From the NCBI GenBank assembly GCA_034658655.1, contig JAYEFQ010000087.1, forward strand, positions 1 through 14,113: a stretch of 14,113 bases of DNA, read 5' to 3'. Source of the stretch: JAQIBY01 sp034658655 (lineage in GTDB: Bacteria; Bacteroidota; Bacteroidia; Bacteroidales; ML635J-15). Positions within the stretch are counted from its first letter, which is position 1; every line of letters starts with the position of its first letter. A program made the translations under genes and the position numbers. Shown here one piece after another: positions 8,543 through 14,113 of this stretch. The notes under the pieces were generated by a model. It was given only the letters and a program-made list of their open reading frames with translations. It did no database searches and was not told the origin of the DNA.

Positions 8543-9874
8543 ATGGCAAATAAAACTAAGAAAATTTTCGTGTTAGATACCAATGTTCTGTTGCATGATT
8601 ATAATTCGATTTTTAAATTCCAAGAAAACGATATCGTACTGCCCATAGTGGTGTTGGAAGAACTGGATCATTTTAAAAAAGGAAATGATTTGATAAATTT
8701 TCATGCCAGAGAATTTACCCGGCTGCTTGACGATTTGAGCGGCGATAAAGATTTGCAGTCAGGTATTCCGCTCGGTAACGGACTCGGAAATCTTATCATT
8801 GAAACAGGAAAAGCATTCAGTAGTCAGTTAGCAGATTCTTTCCCTGAGCATGTCCCAGATCATCGGATTTTGGCAATCGCAGAACATTGGGCAGGTAAGC
8901 AGCCAACTCACCAAGTGATTTTGGTAACCAAGGATATTAATCTTCGGATGAAGGCGAAATCTTTGGGACTGAAAGCACAGGATTATCAAAACGATAAAAT
9001 TGCGGATGTCGAGCAAATTCAAGCCGATGCATTTATAATTGACGGTGTTTTTCCTGAGCTCATCAGCAAATTGTACGAAGAAAAAGCAGGGATTTCTGTT
9101 GAGGAATTTCAATTTGAAAAAGAACCGGAATCAAACCAGTATTTTATTTTGAAAAATGGCTCGCAATCTGCTCTGGCACATTACAATAGCGAAGAAAAGC
9201 GTATCGATCGTGTAGAGAAATATAATGCATATGGAATTGAGCCTCGTAATGCTGAACAAACATTCGCTATGGATGCGTTAATACGCCCTGAAGTACAACT
9301 TGTTGCAATCACTGGGAAAGCTGGTACAGGCAAAACTTTACTCGCTTTGGCAACGGCTTTACAGCAACGACGCGATTATCATCAGATTTATCTTGCAAGG
9401 CCAATTGTCTCGCTTTCAAATCGTGATTTAGGATATTTACCTGGTGATGCTCGTGAGAAAATATCCCCCTATATGCAGCCTCTGTTCGATAACCTCTCGG
9501 TGATAAAGCATAATTTCAAACCGACAAGTCAGGATTTTACCCGCATTGAAGATATGCTGAATAATGAAAAACTTGTGATTGAAGCATTGGCATACATTCG
9601 CGGACGCAGTTTGTCAAAAGTATTTATGATTATTGACGAAGCCCAGAATTTAACGCCGCACGAAGTAAAAACAATTATTACACGCGCCGGCGAAGGAACA
9701 AAAGTAATTTTTACCGGTGATATTCAACAGATTGATTCTCCGTATTTAGATATGAAATCAAATGGATTGTCTTATTTGGCATCCAAAATGAAAGGGCAGT
9801 CAATATTTGCACATGTGAATCTCGTGAAAGGCGAACGTTCACATCTTGCTGAACTTGCATCTGATTTATTGTAA
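8543..9874 (+). CDS. PIN-PhoH fusion ATPase (PhoH2-like)
   Basis: This 443-residue cytoplasmic protein has two domains. Residues 1-150 are a PIN nuclease domain: FVLDTNVLLHD with catalytic D12, VVLEELDHFKKG with acidic E39/E40, D106 in VPDHRILAIA, and VTKDINLRMKAK with D131. Residues about 225-443 are the PhoH ATPase: Walker A GKAGTGKT at 258-265, RPIVSLSNRDLGYLPGD at about 286-302, Walker B FMIIDEAQNLT with D365 and E366, and the TGDIQQIDSP motif at 391-400. PhoH2 proteins of this architecture are described as ATP-driven RNA helicases coupled to ribonuclease activity, so a role in RNA turnover is likely. All expected catalytic residues are present and the length is normal. The glycosyltransferase gene begins 2 nt after its stop, so the two are probably co-transcribed without an evident functional link. 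Confidence 0.93.
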   Translation: MANKTKKIFVLDTNVLLHDYNSIFKFQENDIVLPIVVLEELDHFKKGNDLINFHAREFTRLLDDLSGDKDLQSGIPLGNGLGNLIIETGKAFSSQLADSFPEHVPDHRILAIAEHWAGKQPTHQVILVTKDINLRMKAKSLGLKAQDYQNDKIADVEQIQADAFIIDGVFPELISKLYEEKAGISVEEFQFEKEPESNQYFILKNGSQSALAHYNSEEKRIDRVEKYNAYGIEPRNAEQTFAMDALIRPEVQLVAITGKAGTGKTLLALATALQQRRDYHQIYLARPIVSLSNRDLGYLPGDAREKISPYMQPLFDNLSVIKHNFKPTSQDFTRIEDMLNNEKLVIEALAYIRGRSLSKVFMIIDEAQNLTPHEVKTIITRAGEGTKVIFTGDIQQIDSPYLDMKSNGLSYLASKMKGQSIFAHVNLVKGERSHLAELASDLL

Positions 9875-9876
9875 TT

Positions 9877-10899
9877 ATGGTGAAAAAATTGGCAATTGTC
9901 ATATTAAATTGGAACGGTAGGCATTTCCTTGAACGGTTTTTGCCCGGAGTTGTAAAATATTCTGATTTAGACGACGTACGAGTTGTGATTGCTGATAATG
10001 CTAGCAGTGATGATTCCTTAGAGTGGTTGGCTGGAAATTATCCACAGCTTGATGTCTTGAAATTTTCTGAAAATTATGGATTTGCAGGCGGATATAATTT
10101 GGCTTTCGAGCAGCTTGAGGATGAAATCATATGTCTTCTGAATTCTGATGTGGAAATTCGTGGAGATTGGTTACAGCCTGTTTTAGATTATTTTGTGGCT
10201 GAAGATGAAATCGCAGCGATTTCATCAAAACTTTTGAATCAAAAACAGCCTGAATATTTTGAATATGCCTCGGCTGCTGGTGGATATATTGATAAATTCG
10301 GATATCCGTTTTGTCGAGGACGTATTTTTGAAAGCATCGAAAAGGATCAGGGTCAATATGATGTGGTTGAAGATGTGCTTTGGGGTGCTGGTGCTGCCTT
10401 GTTTGTGCGTCGGAAAATTTGGTTGGAGCTTGGCGGACTGGATGTCGATTTCTTTGCACATATGGAAGAAATTGATTTGTGTTGGAGGATAAATAATGCC
10501 GGATATCGGGTGGTTTCGCTTCCGCAATCGGTTGTTTATCATGTTGGTGGAGGTACTCTGCCGAAAAATAATCCATGGAAAACTTTTTTGAATTTTCGTA
10601 ATAATTTGTGGATGTTACAGAAAAATTTACCGAAACGGCAGCGAAATAGAGTGATGTTTATACGCTTCTTTTTAGACCGAATAGCAGCAGTGAGTTTTCT
10701 TTTTTCCGGCAGATTTAAAGACGCATCGGCAGTTTGTAAGGCATGGTGGAATGTATGGAAAACACGGAATCATACACTTGCAAAGCGAAATCGCATGACA
10801 AAATTTTCGGGAATGTCCGGAAAGGGATTTTACAAAGGTAGCATTCTGTGGCAATATCATGTGAAAAAGAATAAACGATTTAAAGATTTAACAATTTAA
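9877..10899 (+). CDS. Family 2 glycosyltransferase
   Basis: This 340-residue protein has a GT-A fold. LAIVILNWNGRHFLE opens the nucleotide-binding strand, VVIADNASSDDS (D40) binds the nucleotide, and NYGFAGGYNLA follows. LLNSDVE at 88-94 holds the metal-binding Asp (D91), and FAHMEEIDLCWR at 194-204 carries the likely catalytic base (E197/E198) with the ED-x-[DE]-like pattern and conserved Trp. YHVGGGT then follows. This is the layout of GT2 enzymes resembling rhamnosyltransferases that build surface polysaccharides. The basic C-terminus, with one weakly hydrophobic segment (about 265-277), suggests peripheral membrane association. The donor sugar and acceptor cannot be read from the sequence. 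The start is fixed by the 2-nt gap to the upstream PhoH stop, and the nitroreductase gene follows 2 nt downstream. Cell-envelope glycan synthesis is the likely setting, although no other sugar genes are nearby. Confidence 0.92.
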   Translation: MVKKLAIVILNWNGRHFLERFLPGVVKYSDLDDVRVVIADNASSDDSLEWLAGNYPQLDVLKFSENYGFAGGYNLAFEQLEDEIICLLNSDVEIRGDWLQPVLDYFVAEDEIAAISSKLLNQKQPEYFEYASAAGGYIDKFGYPFCRGRIFESIEKDQGQYDVVEDVLWGAGAALFVRRKIWLELGGLDVDFFAHMEEIDLCWRINNAGYRVVSLPQSVVYHVGGGTLPKNNPWKTFLNFRNNLWMLQKNLPKRQRNRVMFIRFFLDRIAAVSFLFSGRFKDASAVCKAWWNVWKTRNHTLAKRNRMTKFSGMSGKGFYKGSILWQYHVKKNKRFKDLTI

Positions 10900-10901
10900 A
10901 T

Positions 10902-11462
10902 ATGAGTAGATTAAAGGAAAAGCAAGACTTTTTACAACTTGCCATGCAAAGACAATCTCAGAGAAATTATGCAGATAAGCCGGTAGAAAAGGAAAAAATT
11001 GAACGTTGTCTGGAAGCTGCACGATTGGCTCCATCTGCTTCTAATGCACAGCCTTGGAAGTTTATTGTTGTCGATGATGTGGACTTAAAAAACAAAATTG
11101 CAGATACCACTGCCAATAAATTGTTACCGATTAATCATTGGACAAAGCAGGCACCCGTTCATGTTGTTTTGGTGTTAGAAAAGCCCAATCTCAACTCTAA
11201 AATTGGTGAAATAGTACGCAACAAAAAGTTTATCATTATGGATGTAGGCATTGCTGCAGAACATTTTTGTCTGCAAGCCGTTGAAGAAGGCTTGGGAACA
11301 TGTATGATCGGCTGGTTCAATGAGAAAAAAGTGAAGGAAATGCTTAATATTCCTAAATCAAAGCGCGCAATGCTCGTTATTTCTGTCGGATATCCTGAAG
11401 GAAAGCATCGTGAAAAAATACGCAAACCTATGGATGAAATTGTGAGTTATAATCGGTATTAA
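10902..11462 (+). CDS. Nitroreductase-family FMN oxidoreductase
   Basis: This 186-residue protein has the nitroreductase fold. RQSQRNYADKPV at 17-28 is the N-terminal phosphate-binding Arg/Ser segment of the FMN site. ARLAPSASNAQPWKF at 40-54 is the highly conserved flavin-contact motif. IIMDVGIAAEHFCLQAVEEGLGTCMIG (about 111-137) is the central helix and second flavin-contact loop, and SVGYPEG at 161-167 and the KPMDEIV end are typical. Such enzymes act as FMN-containing homodimers that use NAD(P)H to reduce nitroaromatics, quinones or enones; the natural substrate is usually unknown. The short length puts it in the compact subgroup. It starts 2 nt after the glycosyltransferase stop and is the last of the three tightly linked genes. 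Confidence 0.93.
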   Translation: MSRLKEKQDFLQLAMQRQSQRNYADKPVEKEKIERCLEAARLAPSASNAQPWKFIVVDDVDLKNKIADTTANKLLPINHWTKQAPVHVVLVLEKPNLNSKIGEIVRNKKFIIMDVGIAAEHFCLQAVEEGLGTCMIGWFNEKKVKEMLNIPKSKRAMLVISVGYPEGKHREKIRKPMDEIVSYNRY

Positions 11463-11499
11463 AACATCCTAAGGTAAATTTTGTTCTTAAAAGAAAACC

Positions 11500-12909
11500 A
11501 TGTCGCAAAAATCACTTAGCATAAAAAATAAAGCCCTTAGCATTAATTTAGACCATGAAAAATATGGTGTTATTGCTGAAATCGGAGGCGGACAAGAAGT
11601 TGCAAGGGTGTTTTTTCAGGCAGGAGGAGCCTCAGGAACAGTCGCTAAATCAATATCTGCATACGATAAAACCTTTTCTGATGCGCTTTATAATAAGCAT
11701 AAACCCGGACGATATGTTTCAGAAGATCGTTTGGTGAAAATGCTTGACAGCGAGTATTGTGAATTGGACAAAACGCTTGCTGCAGAGCGTAAAAGTGATA
11801 CTGCCTTTTTTGTGTTTGCAAATACTGTGGAAATTCTCAGTTTTCACAAAACCAATCAAGGACATGGATGGATGGGGATGAAATTTCAGCTTAAACCCGG
11901 CGGTCCGGTTAATACTGTGATTTTGCATGCCATACTTCATGAAAATGATGCAACTCTACAGCAATATACCTTGGGAAATCTTGGTGTTAATTTAATCTAT
12001 GCCTGTTTTAATCATTACCAGCGGCCTAACGAATTTTTACGTTCCCTTATGGACAACCTCGACCGCGACCGTGTTGAGGTGAATATGCTGAATATGCAAG
12101 GCAATGATTTAGATTATGTGGATAATCGCTTGCTAAGTGTGCAGTTGGTGAAAAACGGAATGACATCAGTTAGTTTGTTTGACAGAAATGGGAAAGTTAT
12201 GCGTCCGGCAGAGTTGTTTTATAAAAAGCATGTGATGGTACTGCGCGGAACCTTTCGTCCCTTAACCTATACGCTTGTTGATATGTTGCGTGCAGGTACT
12301 GCACAATTTCGAAAAGAAGTTGATTTTACGAAAGAAAATTCTGTGATACTTTGTGAGATGACGATTAATCAGATTGAAACCGACGGGAATTTTGATGGTA
12401 AAGAATTTCTTGATCGGGTTGATATTTTGAACGACAACGGACAGCATGTGATGATTACTGATTTTAAAGAGTTTTATAAACTTAGTCAGTATTTTACTCA
12501 GCGCAAAATTTTGGATTTACGCATTGTTTTGGGAATTGAGACCTTACGTAAAGTTATGCAACCCACTTATTATGCTGATTTGCCCGGTGGTATATTGCAG
12601 GCTATGGGAATGTTATTTCCGAATAACACAACACTTTATGCTTATCCTACTGTTGACGAGGGTGATGTGGTGATGAAAGTCGAAAATATTATCGAATCTT
12701 GCACCGAAAAATCGCTGTTGAATTATTTAATAGAAACCATACGCATTGTAGATATTACTGCACGAAAAAAATCCATGCTAAAACAGACCCCGCGTGGCGT
12801 TATGGATATGCTATGCGCTCAAAATCCAGAGTGGGAGCACTATGTCCCCATTCGGGTTGCTGAATTAATTAAAACAAAGCGTTTGTTTGGCTACGAATCG
12901 GAATGCTGA
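11500..12909 (+). CDS. Conserved cytoplasmic protein of unknown function (469 aa)
   Basis: I recognise this as a widely conserved but uncharacterised protein. From memory it is often auto-labelled nicotinate-nucleotide adenylyltransferase or TonB-dependent receptor, and neither label is supported here. There is no signal peptide, no membrane segment, no TonB box and no nucleotidyltransferase HxGH motif. Notable blocks are EIGGGQEVARVFFQAGGASG at 27-46, ISAYDKTFSDALY at about 52-64, GRYVSEDRLVKMLDSEY at about 70-86, GHGWMGMKFQLKPGGP at 121-136, YFTQRKILDLRIVLGIETL and YADLPGGILQAMGMLF. The Gly-rich first block and the acidic/aromatic followers suggest an enzyme. The gene starts 37 nt after the nitroreductase stop and may be read through from that operon. 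A near match to a -7 element (TAAATTTTG, one extra spacer base) lies in the gap, so it may have its own promoter. Confidence 0.85.
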   Translation: MSQKSLSIKNKALSINLDHEKYGVIAEIGGGQEVARVFFQAGGASGTVAKSISAYDKTFSDALYNKHKPGRYVSEDRLVKMLDSEYCELDKTLAAERKSDTAFFVFANTVEILSFHKTNQGHGWMGMKFQLKPGGPVNTVILHAILHENDATLQQYTLGNLGVNLIYACFNHYQRPNEFLRSLMDNLDRDRVEVNMLNMQGNDLDYVDNRLLSVQLVKNGMTSVSLFDRNGKVMRPAELFYKKHVMVLRGTFRPLTYTLVDMLRAGTAQFRKEVDFTKENSVILCEMTINQIETDGNFDGKEFLDRVDILNDNGQHVMITDFKEFYKLSQYFTQRKILDLRIVLGIETLRKVMQPTYYADLPGGILQAMGMLFPNNTTLYAYPTVDEGDVVMKVENIIESCTEKSLLNYLIETIRIVDITARKKSMLKQTPRGVMDMLCAQNPEWEHYVPIRVAELIKTKRLFGYESEC

Positions 12910-12992
12910 TGCGATATCTATCGGTGAGCCAAGGTTAACACATAATGTTTTTACAAATTAAAGTACAAAAAATCCCTAAATTGTCATAAAAA

Positions 12993-13126
12993 CCACTCGT
13001 ATATTGCATGATTTATGCTATTTTTAGCAAGATAAATAAGCTAATTCGTTTGTAAATGCTTGCACACGGATATGTTAACCTGAGTTTCAGGTGTTTGTCA
13101 AAGGAGTGTGTATATATACGAGTTGG
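12993..13126. repeat. 134-nt multi-hairpin foldback closed by an imperfect inverted repeat
   Basis: CCACTCGTATAT (12993-13004) is the reverse complement of ATATACGAGTTGG (13114-13126) apart from one extra T in the right arm. Between the arms lie several smaller foldbacks. TGCTA-tttt-TAGCA is at 13016-13029, ACCTGA-gtt-TCAGGT is at 13078-13092, and an outer TGCACAC/GTGTGTA pairing (one wobble) joins 13061-13067 to 13106-13112. The element ends 22 bp before the broken gene at 13149. A bulged outer stem with inner hairpins is reminiscent of integron attC sites or small foldback/MITE-like repeats. However, the left arm lacks the RYYYAAC box of attC and the right arm (GTTGGCG) fits GTTRRRY poorly. 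The rest of the 12910-13148 gap shows no ORF or tRNA. Confidence 0.5.
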
Positions 13127-13148
13127 CGGCATACTGAAAAAGAACTAA

Positions 13149-14024
13149 ATGATGGATGAATTAGAAAAAATAAATAAATATTTTGAAAAAATACAGAATG
13201 AAAGAAATAATCGAGGTTTTCCTATTTTTGAAGGATACTCCCAGCTTGAAATGCAATTTATTCTTTACGATACATTTGGAAATAATAGCCCCATATAATT
13301 AATAGAATTATGTGATGCAGACTTCAAAAACATACCAATTTTAAACCAATTAAAATACTTGTTAGAAATTGTTAATGATCGCGTAGAATTAAAACTAACA
13401 GCAAAAGGCTTTTTGCCAACTAAAATTGTTTCTGATATTTATAATCAAAAATTCATTAAAGATGAAATGATTGAATCTGGAATATATAAACTCTATAAAG
13501 AAACGGATTCAGACTCAATAAATTTGACAAGAATATTACTCGAATTATCAGGATTAGTTAAAAAAAGAAACAATATATTAAGCTTAACAAAAAAAGGAAA
13601 AACGGAATTTAATGACAATTATAAACTTTTGAAAAGCATTTTTAAAACATTTGGAACAAAGTTTAATTGGGCATATTATGACGGTTATGGAAATAATTAA
13701 ATAGGACAATTAGGATTTGGTTTTTCGATGATTTTATTAAGCAAGTATGGTTCCGAAAAACAACTTGATTCATTTTATGGAAAGAAATATTTAATCGCCT
13801 TTCCTATGTTGCTTAAACAGATAGAACCTTCGAGATTTGACACAAGAGAAAAACAAGTTTATAAGTGTTATTCTTTACGAACTTTTGATAGATTTTTTGA
13901 TTATTTTGGATTAATTAAAATTGAGTCTGAAAACAAATGGGATTCTGAGAAAATTATTAAGAAGACGGAAATGTTTGATAAGTTAAGGGGAGTTCTAAAA
14001 ATTAAACACTTGTATATCAGTTAA
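13149..14024 (+). pseudogene. Accessory-type hypothetical protein gene interrupted by two in-frame TAA codons
   Basis: One frame runs from ATG 13149 (MMDELEKINKYF) to TAA 14022-14024, 291 codons, with TAA stops inside at 13296-13298 and 13698-13700. No frameshift is needed: sequence before, between and after the stops reads as one protein. The parts are FPIFEGYSQLEMQFILYDTF, LNQLKYLLEIV, LTAKGFLPTKIVSDIY, LTRILLELSGLVKKRN, FNWAYYDGYGNN (stop) IGQLGFGFSMILLSKYG, and CYSLRTFDRFFDYFGLIKIE. The parts resemble, from memory, intact uncharacterised proteins common in Bacteroidota accessory regions, where the second stop position would be a sense codon. Function is unknown; the Lys-rich, winged-helix-like helices could bind nucleic acid, but that is speculative. 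The gene is clearly more AT-rich than the genes to its left, suggesting acquisition. Internal ATGs at 13359 and 13728 could at most yield fragments. Confidence 0.75.
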
Positions 14025-14040
14025 ATAATTTGTATCTTTG
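14010..14040 (+). promoter_or_regulatory. Consensus Bacteroidota promoter (TTG-N20-TATCTTTG)
   Basis: TTG at 14010-14012 and TATCTTTG at 14033-14040 are separated by 20 nt, matching the -33/-7 consensus (TTG, 19-21 nt, TAnnTTTG). This is the best promoter in the window. It begins inside the last codons of the broken gene and points to the start codon at 14065. Confidence 0.7.
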
Positions 14041-14064
14041 ATAAGAATATTAAAACAACCTAAG

Positions 14065-14113
14065 ATGTATAAAAACCAAGGAAAAAAAGGCTTATTTGAC
14101 GACGAATTTACAA
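14065..14113 (+). CDS. Start of an unidentified gene, possibly an IS transposase (runs off right edge)
   Basis: ATG at 14065 opens a frame of 16 codons (MYKNQGKKGLFDDEFT) to the window edge, 24 nt after a consensus promoter. A short basic start followed by LFDDEF is reminiscent of the N-termini of some IS5-group transposases in Bacteroidota. That would fit the AT-rich accessory surroundings, but 16 residues cannot establish it. No terminal inverted repeat can be tested because the other end is outside the window. Confidence 0.45.
   Translation, partial: MYKNQGKKGLFDDEFT

Noticed and set aside
10127..10576. 149-codon minus-strand ORF inside the glycosyltransferase gene
   Set aside because: His/Gln-rich shadow of a conserved glycosyltransferase with all motifs intact on the plus strand.
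11500..12909. Nicotinate-nucleotide adenylyltransferase or TonB-dependent receptor
   Set aside because: No HxGH or SxTxxR-type motif, no signal peptide, no plug or beta-barrel pattern; length and composition fit neither family.
12993..13126. Classical integron attC site
   Set aside because: The outer stem has a bulge and the size is right, but the left arm has no RYYYAAC box, GTTGGCG breaks GTTRRRY, and no integrase gene is present. Kept only as an unexplained foldback.
12910..13148. tRNA or other structural RNA gene
   Set aside because: No cloverleaf with anticodon arm and T-loop consensus could be drawn; the pairings seen form the foldback instead.
13149..14024. Three separate small genes (13149-13298, 13359-13700, 13728-14024)
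   Set aside because: All three lie in one frame and read as consecutive parts of one protein; sequence between the stops is coding-like. A single broken gene explains them better.
13149..14024. TAA reassigned to an amino acid
   Set aside because: Other genes in the window end naturally at TAA, for example the CLC, PhoH, glycosyltransferase and SprB-repeat genes.

Overview
The window comes from a low-GC member of the Bacteroidota. The evidence is a type IX secretion system (T9SS) type B sorting domain next to a PorP/SprF-family protein, several TAnnTTTG promoter elements, and A-rich leaders in place of clear Shine-Dalgarno sites. Order and genus cannot be fixed from the sequence.

Left block (1-6332, all minus strand): cell-surface and secretion genes. 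A tightly packed three-gene unit reads from 6332 to 912. It encodes a small exported protein of unknown function, then a 1319-residue surface protein (novel N-terminal half, about nine SprB-like repeats, T9SS type B sorting domain), then a PorP/SprF-like outer-membrane protein. The first two genes share an ATGA overlap and the last two are 1 nt apart. Cargo and membrane partner are therefore probably co-expressed, with the PorP/SprF-like protein helping export or anchor the repeat protein. After a 183-bp gap, the 5' part of another exported protein built of Ig/PKD-like repeats runs off the left edge.

Middle block (6594-12909, all plus strand): housekeeping-type genes. They encode a CLC chloride channel/transporter with C-terminal CBS domains, a PIN-PhoH ATPase, a family 2 glycosyltransferase, a nitroreductase-family flavoprotein, and a conserved 469-residue cytoplasmic protein of unknown function. 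The PhoH, glycosyltransferase and nitroreductase genes are separated by only 2 nt each and look like one operon. The CLC protein keeps the gating glutamate but has valine where antiporters of the E. coli type carry the internal proton glutamate.

Right block (12910-14113): accessory-looking and visibly more AT-rich. A 134-nt foldback sequence, closed by a 12/13-bp imperfect inverted repeat and holding several internal hairpins, sits 22 bp before a gene broken by two in-frame TAA codons but otherwise uninterrupted over 876 nt. Next comes a consensus Bacteroidota promoter (TTG-N20-TATCTTTG) and the first 16 codons of another gene, possibly a transposase. This end is the best candidate for recent gene acquisition or mobile DNA, and the foldback plus its payload gene is the least explained structure in the window.
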